Positions 43,969-52,148 of a stretch of DNA of 64,000 nucleotides are shown here, one piece after another; the first letter of the stretch is position 1, and each line of letters opens with the position of its first letter. The notes below the pieces were generated by a model. That model worked only from the letters and a program-made list of their open reading frames with translations, was not told the DNA's origin and did not search any database. The stretch lies in assembly GCA_017889585.1 (NCBI GenBank), contig JAGFZX010000021.1:38411-102410 (forward strand), in the 5' to 3' direction. The stretch comes from Bacillota bacterium (GTDB lineage: Bacteria; Bacillota; Negativicutes; DSM-13327). Position numbers and translations under genes: made by a program.

Positions 43969-44868
43969 ATGTCCAACGCTTGGCAATATTATGTATTAAA
44001 AAGTATAAGCTTTATTGTTTGTTTGTTACCCTATAGCTGGGTTTTATTCCTCGGCGACAATATGGGGAAATTGTATTATAATATTGCTGGTCGGCAACGG
44101 AAACGGGCTTTAAGCCAGATTCAAGAATGCTTAGACATACAACCCGAAGCAGCTCAGCAAATCATTAAGAGTCTGTTTAGAAAACTAGGGAAGACGTTTC
44201 TTGAAATCTTGTATACTCCAGCCCTTACGTCTGAAAAAATTCAAGATTATGTTACTATTGAGAATCGGCATTATCTTGAAAGTGCTATGCAGAATGGGCA
44301 AGGAGTCGTCCTTTTAACTGCTCATTTTGGTAACTGGGAATGGCTAGGGGCAGCGTTAGCGTTAGAAAAATTTCCTATTGCTAGTGTAGGCAAACGTCAG
44401 CCCAATGATCAGCATACTCGAATTCTCAATGAATATCGGGAATTAGCTGGTATTGAAATGTTTACCCGTGGTACTAGTGAAATCATTAATGCGGCAAAGG
44501 CTATCAAGCAGGGAAGAATACTTGGACTTGTGGCAGATCAAGATGCAGGCCCCAAGGGATTATTTGTTGAATTTTTTGGCAAAATGTCCTCTACTCCTAT
44601 GGGTCCCACTATTTTTGCCAAAAAATTTAAAGCACCTGTTGTGCCTGTCTTCATTGTACGCAAACCAGAAGGTGGTCATCGAATGATCTGTCATGAGCCA
44701 CTCTATTATGAGGACACAGGTAAGGAAGACGAGGATATTTATCGTTTAACGATGGAAATGACCAACATGATTGAAAAGATCATTAGACAGTATCCTGATG
44801 AATGGTTATGGTTTCAAAAACGCTGGAATACCAGTAAGCCGGAGGAAAGGATGGGTGAACAGGCATGA
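43969..44868 (+). CDS. LpxL/LpxM-type lipid A acyltransferase (second copy)
   Basis: 299 residues, paralog of the 27071 gene. The catalytic H-X4-E motif is in TAHFGNWEWLGAAL; GRILGLVADQDAGPKGLFVEFFG and WLWFQKRWN follow. Start ATG 43969 with AAAGGAGG; the open frame extends upstream into kdsC without another RBS. Two such enzymes would allow a hexa-acyl lipid A. Its stop overlaps lptC by 4 bp, tying acylation to export. Confidence 0.92.
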   Translation: MSNAWQYYVLKSISFIVCLLPYSWVLFLGDNMGKLYYNIAGRQRKRALSQIQECLDIQPEAAQQIIKSLFRKLGKTFLEILYTPALTSEKIQDYVTIENRHYLESAMQNGQGVVLLTAHFGNWEWLGAALALEKFPIASVGKRQPNDQHTRILNEYRELAGIEMFTRGTSEIINAAKAIKQGRILGLVADQDAGPKGLFVEFFGKMSSTPMGPTIFAKKFKAPVVPVFIVRKPEGGHRMICHEPLYYEDTGKEDEDIYRLTMEMTNMIEKIIRQYPDEWLWFQKRWNTSKPEERMGEQA

Positions 44869-45425
44869 AGAAAACTACATACCTCATGATTGCCTGCAGT
44901 GCTTTACTCGTAATAGGCGGCTTATATTATTTTTTAAAAGACGAACCGTTAGCCCCCGAAGCGCCAGTACAAGCAGCAAATGTTGAGCAGGTATCAACGT
45001 TATCTTATGCCGGTAATTCGATTACTGAAGAAAAAGATGGTAAACCCCTCTGGCAAATAGGAGCGGAATTCATTGAAATTGATGTGGCAACAAAAAATAC
45101 AACCATGAAAAACATTAAAGGTACATTTTATCAGGCAAACGGCGGTAAAATCGATATTACGGCCCCTGGGGCAGTTTTAGATAGCAAGACTAAAGATATT
45201 GTCATGACTGGGAATGTTCATGCAATAGCCAGCGATGGTACTACTTTTACTGCAGAGGAAACCCGTTGGTCAGGTCAGCAAGAATATTTTTATGGTTCAG
45301 GCAATGTTCTGCTAACTAAAGATGAAACTGTTATGACAGGGGATAAAATAGAAAGTGATGCCAATATGACAAAAGTTAAAATATACGGTAATGCTAAGAT
45401 CGTAAAAGGAGGGGCCCCTAAATGA
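44865..45425 (+). CDS. lptC: LPS export protein LptC
   Basis: 186 residues: an N-terminal TM helix (~7-24) and a periplasmic beta-jellyroll (SYAGNSITEEKDGKPLWQIGAEFIEI, IKGTFYQANGGKIDITAPGAVLD, ITTEETRWSGQQEYF-like block, GDKIESDANMTKVKIYGNAKIVK). It joins the LptBFG transporter to the LptA bridge. It overlaps both the upstream acyltransferase and lptA by ATGA junctions. Confidence 0.9.
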   Translation: MKKTTYLMIACSALLVIGGLYYFLKDEPLAPEAPVQAANVEQVSTLSYAGNSITEEKDGKPLWQIGAEFIEIDVATKNTTMKNIKGTFYQANGGKIDITAPGAVLDSKTKDIVMTGNVHAIASDGTTFTAEETRWSGQQEYFYGSGNVLLTKDETVMTGDKIESDANMTKVKIYGNAKIVKGGAPK

Positions 45426-46135
45426 AACACACGATAATCAGAATCGCCCTTGTCTTAGTACTCTCGTGTAGTGCAGTATCTCATCTGCAAGCTGCACAGA
45501 ATAGTCCAGTAGAATTATCAGCAGATACGATTGAATATGATTCAGTGAAAGGTATCATGACAGCTCAGGGTAATGTGCGTCTCGTGCAAGACAGCGCTGT
45601 GATGACTGGCACTAATGCTGAATATAACAGTAAAACAAAAGAAGCATATGTAACAGGCGGCGTCCGGGTAGTAAAAGATGATACCACCTTACGCGCACAA
45701 GAAGTACGATCCTATGATAATATCCATATGGTGGCAACAGGCGATCCCATACTCACGAAAGGTGATAGTCAATTAACAGGTACGATTCTTGATTATTATT
45801 CCGACAAGCAGTATGCTATCATTAAAGACGGGGCTAAGCTCACCATGACTGACAGTGTTATGACAGCCAATCAGATTGAATCATTTTTTAACGAAGACCG
45901 GGCTGTGGCTCAGGGGAAGGTGCATATTGTTAGTTCAGCACGGCAGCTTGATGCTGTAGCGGATCAAGCAGTCTATTATGGCGGTCAGGGTCAGCAGGGC
46001 AAAACCGTATTGACAGGCAATGCTAGAGCCGTACAAGAGGGCAATGTATTGACAGGTACTATCATGACCCTATATCTTGATAACAAAGCCATCGACGTCC
46101 AAGGCCGTAGTAAATTAGTCATCACTCCCCAATAA
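45422..46135 (+). CDS. lptA: LPS periplasmic bridge protein LptA
   Basis: 237 residues. Signal peptide 1-25 (ending HLQAAQ), then the OstA/LptA beta-jellyroll: VELSADTIEYDSVKGIMTAQGNVRL, VMTGTNAEYNSKTKEAYVTGGV, GTILDYYSDKQYAIIKDGAKLTM. Slightly longer than E. coli LptA (185), allowing an extra turn. A family A repeat separates it from lptB. Confidence 0.92.
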   Translation: MKHTIIRIALVLVLSCSAVSHLQAAQNSPVELSADTIEYDSVKGIMTAQGNVRLVQDSAVMTGTNAEYNSKTKEAYVTGGVRVVKDDTTLRAQEVRSYDNIHMVATGDPILTKGDSQLTGTILDYYSDKQYAIIKDGAKLTMTDSVMTANQIESFFNEDRAVAQGKVHIVSSARQLDAVADQAVYYGGQGQQGKTVLTGNARAVQEGNVLTGTIMTLYLDNKAIDVQGRSKLVITPQ

Positions 46136-46147
46136 AAAATAATGATT

Positions 46148-46221
46148 GAACCACAGAGGCGCAGAGAAAAGATTGGTATTAAGGGGTTAAACCCTCTGCG
46201 CCCTCTTCGTCTCTGCGGTTA
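46148..46221 (+). repeat. Family A repeat between lptA and lptB
   Basis: GAACCACAGAGGCGCAGAGA, short centre GATTGGTATTAAGGGGTT, then CCCTCTGCGCCCTCTTCGTC and TCTGCGGTTA; tail AAAGAACGTGTTAACGTTTT follows. Confidence 0.87.
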
Positions 46222-46277
46222 AAAAGAACGTGTTAACGTTTTTCTAAGTATTTAGTGCTAAAGCAAGGAGTTTTAAT

Positions 46278-46997
46278 ATGTATATTGAAACAGCGAATCT
46301 CATAAAAACCTATAAAGGCCGTAATGTAGTAGATGGCGTCAGTCTCCGCGTAGATCAAGGACAAATAGTCGGGCTGCTGGGGCCTAACGGTGCTGGCAAA
46401 ACCACCACTTTTTATATGATTGTCGGACTGGAACGTCCTAATCAGGGCACCATTGTGATCAATGATGAAGACGTAACAGTTATGCCCATGTACCGCCGTG
46501 CTGGTTTTGGTGTAGGCTACTTGCCTCAGGAAGCTTCCGTATTTCGTAAACTAACGGTGGAAGATAACTTGATGGCTATTTTAGAGACCACCAAGCTAAG
46601 CACTGCAGAACGTAAAGAAAAGGCAGAAAAGCTATTAGAAGAATTTAATATTGGCCATGTACGCAAACGTCTGGGATCCCAGCTGTCAGGAGGCGAGCGC
46701 CGTCGGGTGGAAATTGCTCGTTCCCTGGCGATTGATCCCGCCTTTATTTTACTAGATGAGCCCTTTGCTGGTGTTGACCCTATTGCTGTAGCTGATATTC
46801 AAGACATTATTGGCTACCTAAAACAACGGGGGATTGGTGTGCTTATTACAGATCATAATGTCCGGGAAACATTAAGCATTGTCGATAGGGCCTATATTTT
46901 AAATGAAGGAAAAATCCTCATCGAAGGCGATACTGATACCATTGCTAATAGTGACATTGCTAGAAAGTTTTATCTAGGTGAGAATTTTAGTCTGTAA
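46278..46997 (+). CDS. lptB: LPS export ABC ATPase LptB
   Basis: 239 residues. Walker [10 protein letters not shown], the LptB-type block [23 protein letters not shown], signature [16 protein letters not shown], Walker [14 protein letters not shown], switch [10 protein letters not shown]. It drives LPS extraction together with LptF/LptG. RBS AAGGAG. The lptF/G-type gene follows directly. Confidence 0.96.
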   Translation: MYIETANLIKTYKGRNVVDGVSLRVDQGQIVGLLGPNGAGKTTTFYMIVGLERPNQGTIVINDEDVTVMPMYRRAGFGVGYLPQEASVFRKLTVEDNLMAILETTKLSTAERKEKAEKLLEEFNIGHVRKRLGSQLSGGERRRVEIARSLAIDPAFILLDEPFAGVDPIAVADIQDIIGYLKQRGIGVLITDHNVRETLSIVDRAYILNEGKILIEGDTDTIANSDIARKFYLGENFSL

Positions 46998-47010
46998 TAG
47001 GGAGAAGATC

Positions 47011-48099
47011 ATGCGCATACTTGACAAATATATTATAAAAGAACTACTCGGTCCCTTTATTTTTGGTATTGCTTCTTTTTCCAGTGTCTTTATCGGTACT
47101 GGCACAATGCTACGGATTGCCCAGTATGTAACCAAATATGGCGCATCCATGAGTTCCGTAATTCAAATGTTCATCTACAGTCTGCCTGGTATTGTGGTAT
47201 TGACCTTCCCCATGTCCATGCTACTGGCGGCTCTTTTGGCTTTTGGTCGTTTATCAGGTTCTAGTGAGATCACAGCCATGCGCTCAGGTGGTATTAGTTT
47301 TTACCGCTTAGCAGCTCCAGTACTGCTTGTAGCTTTGTTTGTCAGCATTTTTGCCGTGTTCTTCGCAGAACTTGTTGTACCCCAATCTAATGCAGCGTAC
47401 AATAATCTTGTGAATAATGAAATTAAGAAAAGTAATACGCTAAAATCCCAGGATCATATTATCATTAAGGATGTGAAAGGGGGTATCTTGGAAAGGCTGA
47501 CCTATGCTCGTAGATTTGAAGAAGAGACTAAGACAATGTATTCTGTATCTATACAGGAATTTGAAAATGATCGTGTAGTGCGGGTAGAAAATGCAGAAAC
47601 GGCAGTATGGAGTGATAACCACTGGACCATGTATAATGGGGTCATTACGGATATGACTGCTGAGGGGAAAATGGGCCGTACCATGAACTTTCAGCAGCAA
47701 AACATGCCAGTAACGAAAGCACCCAGTGCCATTTCGAATGAACAAAAGAAACCAGAAGAAATGACAATTAAGGAATTGAAGCAGCACATTAAGGTATTAC
47801 AGAGAGAATATGTCAAAGCCAATAACTATGAAGTTGAACTACAACAAAGGATAGCCATTCCTATGGCTAGCTTTGTCTTTGCTCTGATCGGAACACCTTT
47901 AGGGTTGCAGCCCAATCGCTCTAGCTCATCTATAGGGCTTGGCATTAGTATTATTATTATCTTTATTTATTATACCGTCATGACTGTTACCACCGCTCTC
48001 GGCCAAGGTGGTGCTATCCCTCCCGTTGTTGCGTCCTGGATACCTGATATTGCCGGTATCATTGTTGGCTTTTTATTGATTCGCAAAGCTTCTCGTTAA
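47011..48099 (+). CDS. LptF/LptG-family LPS export permease
   Basis: 362 residues of the YjgP/YjgQ family. It starts RILDKYIIKELLGPFIFGIASFSS, has TM helices near 12-32, 60-80 and 95-120, a periplasmic jellyroll (~130-260) and further TM helices up to the C-terminus (GVVASWIPDIAGIIVGFLLIRKA region). Start ATG 47011 after GGGAGAAG. Proteobacteria use two such permeases (LptF and LptG); only this one is in the window, so either it forms a homodimer or the partner is elsewhere. For that reason I give no F or G assignment. Confidence 0.9.
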   Translation: MRILDKYIIKELLGPFIFGIASFSSVFIGTGTMLRIAQYVTKYGASMSSVIQMFIYSLPGIVVLTFPMSMLLAALLAFGRLSGSSEITAMRSGGISFYRLAAPVLLVALFVSIFAVFFAELVVPQSNAAYNNLVNNEIKKSNTLKSQDHIIIKDVKGGILERLTYARRFEEETKTMYSVSIQEFENDRVVRVENAETAVWSDNHWTMYNGVITDMTAEGKMGRTMNFQQQNMPVTKAPSAISNEQKKPEEMTIKELKQHIKVLQREYVKANNYEVELQQRIAIPMASFVFALIGTPLGLQPNRSSSSIGLGISIIIIFIYYTVMTVTTALGQGGAIPPVVASWIPDIAGIIVGFLLIRKASR

Positions 48100-48190
48100 A
48101 ATTAGTTGCTTATATATCAAGGTATAAGTTTTTTGATGATAAAGAATAATGATTAACCGTAAAGATTGCAAAGAGAATAATCATGGTTTT

Positions 48191-48320
48191 CTTACGGAAT
48201 CAGAAAGTATAAGTTTTTGGCTGTCATTGCGACGAGGTACGAGGAAGCAATTCCCTACTTGTCCAGAGATTGCTTCGCTACACTCGCAATGACAAAAAAG
48301 GACGCGCTAGCGTTGTTCTT
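48191..48320 (+). repeat. Family C palindromic repeat, copy 1
   Basis: TTACGGAATCAGAAAGTATA and AGTTTTTGG lead into CTGTCATTGCGACGAGGTAC, GAGGAAGCAATTCCCTAC, then GATTGCTTCGCTACACTCGC, AATGACAAAAAAGG and GACGCGCTAGCGTTG. The GTCATTGCG / CGCAATGAC ends and GAAGCAAT / ATTGCTTC make a palindrome. Nearly identical to copies at 49890 and 57281. Confidence 0.92.
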
Positions 48321-48347
48321 ATTACCTTAAAGGAGGTGTAGTCTGCT

Positions 48348-49598
48348 ATGTTTGGTATTGCTCTTATTGCCATTCTTGCCATTACGGGGGGCGCTATTGC
48401 CTATATTGGCGACAAATTAGGTACTAAAGTCGGCAAGAAGAAGCTTACGATTTTTGGTCTTCGTCCGAAACATACTTCGATTGTAGTGACCATTATTACT
48501 GGTATTCTCATAACCGTATCGACAATTGGCATATTGGCCCTCGTATCAAGGGATGTACGTACAGCCTTGTTTGGCATGGAATCTTTAAAAACTGAACTGG
48601 CAACTCTTTCCCGTGAGGTATCTGCCAAAAATGTTGAACTTGATACAAGCCGCAGTGCGCTTGAGGCAAAAACCGCCGAATATGCAGCTCTCACAATTAA
48701 GGTACAAGACACAGCAGAGAAACTGGCGACCATTGGCAGGGAGTTATCTGCCGTTGTAGCCCAGCGTGACCGGACTGCTCGTCAGCTACAAGAGACCCTG
48801 CAGGGCTATGCAGTAGCCCGAGGCGATCTAAGTACAGCCCGGCAAGAAATTGACGCTCTTCAGAATACTAAAAATGAACTTGATATGCGTGTTCATACCT
48901 TAACTGAAGCTAAAACCAGTTTGCAGACAGATGTTAATACCCTAAATGAATTAACAAACAAGTTAAGGCAAGGTATTCAAGTTGTGCGTGAAGGTTCGAT
49001 CATATATCGGGCAGGCGAGATCTTGACAACCGCAGTACTGCCTGGTGGTGAAAGCCAGAGTGATACTGTGAGAGCGTTGTCAGAAGTTATTTACAAGACC
49101 AATCAAAATATTCTTGAAAAGCTCAATGTTGAGGATAAGAATTTGGAAGTACTGTGGATAGCTCAGTCTGATTTTGACAAAATGGTAGCAGCTTTAACAA
49201 CAACCCAGGAAGATGTAATTGTGCGCATTTCGGCAGATGGCAATACTGTTTATGGGGAGCCTGTTGTGGGGCATCTTAGTATTTTTCCTAATCATCATAT
49301 TTATAGGCAAAACCAAACCATCCACATGGCGATTATTGATGTAGGAAAGAACTCTGTGTCGACAGAAGAAGCAGTCATGCATTTTTTACAACAAGTAAAT
49401 GCGGCAGCCATTAAGCAGGGCATACTTCCTGATCCTATTCAAGGCACAGTTGGCGCTATTAGCGGTAACGAGTTTTATGATACTGTCAATACAGTAAAAC
49501 GCTACAATGGCAAGGTCACTTTGACGGCTACTGCCAAAAACGATACCTATACTGCAGGTCCCCTGAAGATTGAAATGCACGTCCAAGGATCACCCTAA
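48348..49598 (+). CDS. DUF3084-domain membrane protein
   Basis: 416 residues. Two N-terminal TM helices (~3-22 and ~42-66) are joined by the conserved cytoplasmic segment GDKLGTKVGKKKLTIFGLRPKHTSIV. A long coiled coil follows (~80-215, Glu/Thr/Arg heptads), then a globular C-terminal domain (~220-416). The family is known from cyanobacteria and Negativicutes, with no assigned function that I know. Placement after the Lpt genes suggests an envelope role. RBS AAAGGAGGTG. Confidence 0.82.
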   Translation: MFGIALIAILAITGGAIAYIGDKLGTKVGKKKLTIFGLRPKHTSIVVTIITGILITVSTIGILALVSRDVRTALFGMESLKTELATLSREVSAKNVELDTSRSALEAKTAEYAALTIKVQDTAEKLATIGRELSAVVAQRDRTARQLQETLQGYAVARGDLSTARQEIDALQNTKNELDMRVHTLTEAKTSLQTDVNTLNELTNKLRQGIQVVREGSIIYRAGEILTTAVLPGGESQSDTVRALSEVIYKTNQNILEKLNVEDKNLEVLWIAQSDFDKMVAALTTTQEDVIVRISADGNTVYGEPVVGHLSIFPNHHIYRQNQTIHMAIIDVGKNSVSTEEAVMHFLQQVNAAAIKQGILPDPIQGTVGAISGNEFYDTVNTVKRYNGKVTLTATAKNDTYTAGPLKIEMHVQGSP

Positions 49599-49702
49599 AA
49601 GCAGGCACAGGTCGCTTCAGCGACGATGTGATCGCTTTGTTCGATGCGCTCTAGCAGTCGAACATCCTTGTACGTTTACGTCGAAGTAACAGGATACAAT
49701 AG

Positions 49703-49738
49703 AAAAGAATCTTGCTCTAACAGCAGGATTCTTTTTTT
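49703..49738 (+). terminator. Terminator downstream of the DUF3084 gene
   Basis: Stem AAGAATCTTGCT / AGCAGGATTCTT (one G-U pair), loop CTAAC, ends in seven T. The ~100 bp between the DUF3084 stop and this hairpin hold no feature I recognise. Confidence 0.87.
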
Positions 49739-49764
49739 ATGGAATTGGAATGTATAAGTTTTAT

Positions 49765-49832
49765 GAGCCGCAGAGGCGCAGAGGAAACAGAGGGTCTATA
49801 ATATCAATCTATTCTCTGCGCCTCTGCAGTTA
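49765..49832 (+). repeat. Family A repeat
   Basis: GAGCCGCAGAGGCGCAGAGG, AAACAGAGGG, centre TCTATAATATCAATC, then TTCTCTGCGCCTCTGCAGTT. It is preceded by GTATAAGTTTTATGA, the same lead-in seen before family C copies, and followed by AAAAGGCGCGCTCGCATTTT. Confidence 0.88.
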
Positions 49833-49889
49833 AAAAATTTCGTATCTATGTTTGTTTAAAAGGGTTTAAAAGGCGCGCTCGCATTTTTC

Positions 49890-50013
49890 TTACGGAATCC
49901 GTATAAGTTTTTGGCTGTCATTGCGACGAGGTACGAGGAAGCAATCCCCTACTTGTCCAGAGATTGCTTCGCTACACTCGCAATGACAAAAGGACGCACT
50001 AGCGTTTTTCTTA
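49890..50013 (+). repeat. Family C palindromic repeat, copy 2
   Basis: TTACGGAATCCGTATAAG lead-in, CTGTCATTGCGACGAGGTAC, GAGGAAGCAATCCCCTAC, GATTGCTTCGCTACACTCGC, AATGACAAAAGGACGCACTA. It follows a family A copy by about 60 bp. Confidence 0.92.
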
Positions 50014-50069
50014 TAAATCCATATTTTACAAATAAAAAAGATGGTATAAAAAGAAGGAATATGTCATCT

Positions 50070-50239
50070 TTTGTCGAAACTATATAGAGTAAGGCAATTA
50101 TGTAAAACTGATATTTTTTTAACCGCTCCTGACTAGTTGGTCAAACAATGTGTAATGAAACTGCAAATTACCAATAAATAACTTTGATTATCAAGCAGGA
50201 TTCTTCTCTAATTTGTCGAAATCATATAGCATAAAGCGA
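50070..50239 (+). repeat. First, diverged upstream unit of the porin leader repeat
   Basis: TTTGTCGAAA...ATATAG...ATTATGTAA..CTG.ATATTTTTTTA...TGACT-AGTT-GGTCA...ACCAATAA...ATCAAGCAGGA; each segment recurs in the same order from 50213 onward. It is a shortened, older copy of the unit that is tandemly duplicated at 50240-50765. Confidence 0.75.
50130..50143. promoter_or_regulatory. Dyad operator-like site 1 upstream of porin gene
   Basis: TGACT-agtt-GGTCA. Same half-sites and spacing as at 50273, 50536 and, with one more base changed at each end, in the lpxA promoter at 33146. Resembles operators of TetR-type repressors. Confidence 0.5.
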
Positions 50240-50272
50240 TTATGTAATCTGCAATATTTTTTTAGAGAAAGA

Positions 50273-50286
50273 TGACTGATTGGTCA
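50273..50286. promoter_or_regulatory. Dyad operator-like site 2
   Basis: TGACT-gatt-GGTCA, within tandem unit 1, 263 bp before the matching site 3. Confidence 0.5.
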
Positions 50287-50424
50287 GCAACTAATAAGCT
50301 TGGTTTTTCCAATAATTATACAGGGCAATCAAGCAGGAATTTAAAAAGATATGCAGAATTATGTAAACAAGACCTGTAACAAGCAACAGGGACATGACAG
50401 TGATATTGGCTTTAGGGATATGTA

Positions 50425-50450
50425 CGATGAGGGAACATGGATACTCGTCG
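50425..50450 (+). ncRNA. Orphan copy of the porin leader hairpin
   Basis: Stem CGATGAG (50425-50431) / CTCGTCG (50444-50450) with one G-U pair, loop GGAACATGGATA. A complete leader copy that is not followed by an RBS or gene, left by the tandem duplication. Confidence 0.65.
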
Positions 50451-50535
50451 AACGGCCTTAGGTAGATAGCACTCCCCATGTTGGTGGCAACACCTGCTAA
50501 ATTTATGTAATCTGATATATTTTTTTAAAAAACAA

Positions 50536-50549
50536 TGACTAATCAGTCA
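50536..50549. promoter_or_regulatory. Dyad operator-like site 3
   Basis: TGACT-aatc-AGTCA, a perfect dyad, ~245 bp before the porin start and upstream of the functional leader copy. Confidence 0.55.
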
Positions 50550-50688
50550 ACGTGCGGAATTATTGGAATTACCAATAATTACACAGGGCGATCAAGCAGG
50601 GATTTAAAAAGATATGCAGAATTATGTAAACAAGACCTGTAACAAGCGACAGGGACATGACAGTGATATTGGCTTAGGGATATGTACG

Positions 50689-50784
50689 ATGAGGGAACAT
50701 GGATACTCATTGAACAGCCCTTAGGTAGATAACACTCCCCATGTTGGTGGCAACACCCGCAAAAAACAAAAAATCTTAAGGGGG
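50689..50784 (+). ncRNA. Structured 5' leader of the first SLH-porin gene
   Basis: Hairpin ATGAG (50689-50693) / CTCAT (50706-50710) with loop GGAACATGGATA; then CCCTTAGG (50718-50725), which can pair over 8 bp (one G-U) with CTTAAGGG (50775-50782), covering most of the RBS. Between them GGTG-GCAA-CACC forms a GNRA-type hairpin. The same plan is found before three other porin genes. Confidence 0.72.
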
Positions 50785-50793
50785 ATTTCTCGA

Positions 50794-51933
50794 ATGAAAA
50801 TGAACAAAAGAATGTTAAAAGTAGCTGTGGTTTCTGCTCTGACTGTGGCATTTGCTGTACCAGCATTTGCTAATCCTTTCACTGATGTTCCTGTAAAACA
50901 CTGGTCATATGATGCAGTAAATAAATTAGCTCAAGCTGGTATTGTTGATGGTTATGGCGATGGCACTTTCAAAGGTGACAAAACTGTGACTCGTTATGAA
51001 ATGGCACAAATGGTAGCAAAAGCTATGACTAAATCCTTGAACGCTGATCAAAAAGCAACTGTTGACCAACTGTCAAAAGAATTTGCTACAGAACTGAACA
51101 GTATGGGTGTAAAAGTTGAAGGTCTTCAAAAGCAAATAGACAATCAAGTAAAAATTTCCGGTAATGCACGTCTTCGTCACTTGAGTCAAGAAGGTGTTGA
51201 TGAGACTAATGACTTCCGTGCTCGTGTAAGTTTTGATGGTAAAATCAATGACGATATGAAATTCAACGCTCGTCTAACTAGTGGCAATATGAACATTGAT
51301 GGTGGTACAGGCGCATCAACTGCTAGCATTGATACTGCTAACGTAACTTTCAATGCTCTTGGATTAACAAACACTATTGGTCGTCAAGACGTATACCTTG
51401 GTGAAGGTAACTTGTTTGATACTCAAATGAACGCTTTCGCTAGCAAAATTGGTGGTTTTAAAGTTGTAGCTGGTAGCAAAGATGCTGAAAACAAAATTTA
51501 CGCTGCAGAATATGGCACAAATCTTCTTGGCGCAAATGTAGTTGCTGACTACTACAAAAACGATAGTAAAGATCAAACAATTTTCGGAGCAAGCGCTTCC
51601 ATGCCATTAAGCAGCGCGGTTTCTGCTAATGCTTCTTACTACTCAAATAACGATGCAGATGCAACTGCAGTATCTTATGGTGTGAAGTTTAATAAAGTCG
51701 GCTTAAGCGCAACTTACAAAAATGTAGACCAAGCTGCTTACACTGGCTTTGGAACTATCAGCAATGATGGTCAAAAAGGCGAATTGTCTACTGGCTTCAA
51801 AGGTATGGAATATCAATACGATAAAGCCATTGCTAAAAATACTGCTTTGATGGTGAAATACCAAGACTTCCAAAAGAAAGATGGTACAGACATGGGTGGA
51901 CGTACCACTGCTGTTGTAAACGTAAAATTCTAA
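50794..51933 (+). CDS. OmpM-type SLH-domain outer-membrane porin (1)
   Basis: 379 residues. Signal peptide 1-26 (ending VPAFANP). One SLH domain (~27-80: FTDVPVKHWSYDAVNKLAQAGIVDGYGDGTFKGDKTVTRYEMAQMVAKAM), then a short coiled coil (~85-115) and a ~260-residue beta-strand-rich barrel ending in VNVKF with a terminal Phe. SLH porins of Negativicutes span the outer membrane and bind peptidoglycan-linked polyamines through the SLH domain, tethering the outer membrane. RBS AAGGGGG, 9 bp before ATG 50794. Regulation: duplicated upstream region, dyad sites and structured leader. Confidence 0.92.
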   Translation: MKMNKRMLKVAVVSALTVAFAVPAFANPFTDVPVKHWSYDAVNKLAQAGIVDGYGDGTFKGDKTVTRYEMAQMVAKAMTKSLNADQKATVDQLSKEFATELNSMGVKVEGLQKQIDNQVKISGNARLRHLSQEGVDETNDFRARVSFDGKINDDMKFNARLTSGNMNIDGGTGASTASIDTANVTFNALGLTNTIGRQDVYLGEGNLFDTQMNAFASKIGGFKVVAGSKDAENKIYAAEYGTNLLGANVVADYYKNDSKDQTIFGASASMPLSSAVSANASYYSNNDADATAVSYGVKFNKVGLSATYKNVDQAAYTGFGTISNDGQKGELSTGFKGMEYQYDKAIAKNTALMVKYQDFQKKDGTDMGGRTTAVVNVKF

Positions 51934-51952
51934 TAAACTCTTACGCTTCTCC

Positions 51953-51980
51953 AAAGCGCCCCTCGTGGGCGCTTTTTTCT
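51953..51980 (+). terminator. Terminator after first SLH-porin gene
   Basis: AAAGCGCCC (51953-51961) / GGGCGC (51967-51972), loop CTCGT, followed by TTTTTT. Confidence 0.92.
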
Positions 51981-52148
51981 ATACCCGTAAGTAGAGGTTC
52001 TTGATGATAAAGAATAATGATTAACTGCAAAGATCACAAAGGGAATAATAAGGGGCTAACAGGGCGTGTTAACGTTTTTCTTATTATGCAGGAATGTTTT
52101 CCATTATATAGAACATATTATACAGATTACGACAGAGGAGTTGTCACC

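Larger units (their letters stand above)
50240..50765 (+). repeat. 263-bp tandem duplication of the porin promoter/leader region
   Basis: Unit 1 (50240-50502) and unit 2 (50503-50765). The leader part (50309-50495 versus 50572-50758) is about 95% identical by eye. Each unit carries TTATGTAATCTG, an ATATTTTTTTA run, a TGACT-N4-(A/G)GTCA dyad and a complete copy of the structured leader; only unit 2 is followed by an RBS and start codon. With the units to either side, it explains why about 1.2 kb before the first porin gene has no gene. Confidence 0.88.

Noticed and set aside
49599..49700. Small gene between the DUF3084 gene and its terminator
   Set aside because: Short open stretches only, without RBS or recognisable product.
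50240..50765. CRISPR-like array or large tandem satellite
   Set aside because: There are only two 263-bp units plus a decayed third, with no short regular repeats or unique spacers; it is a promoter/leader duplication.
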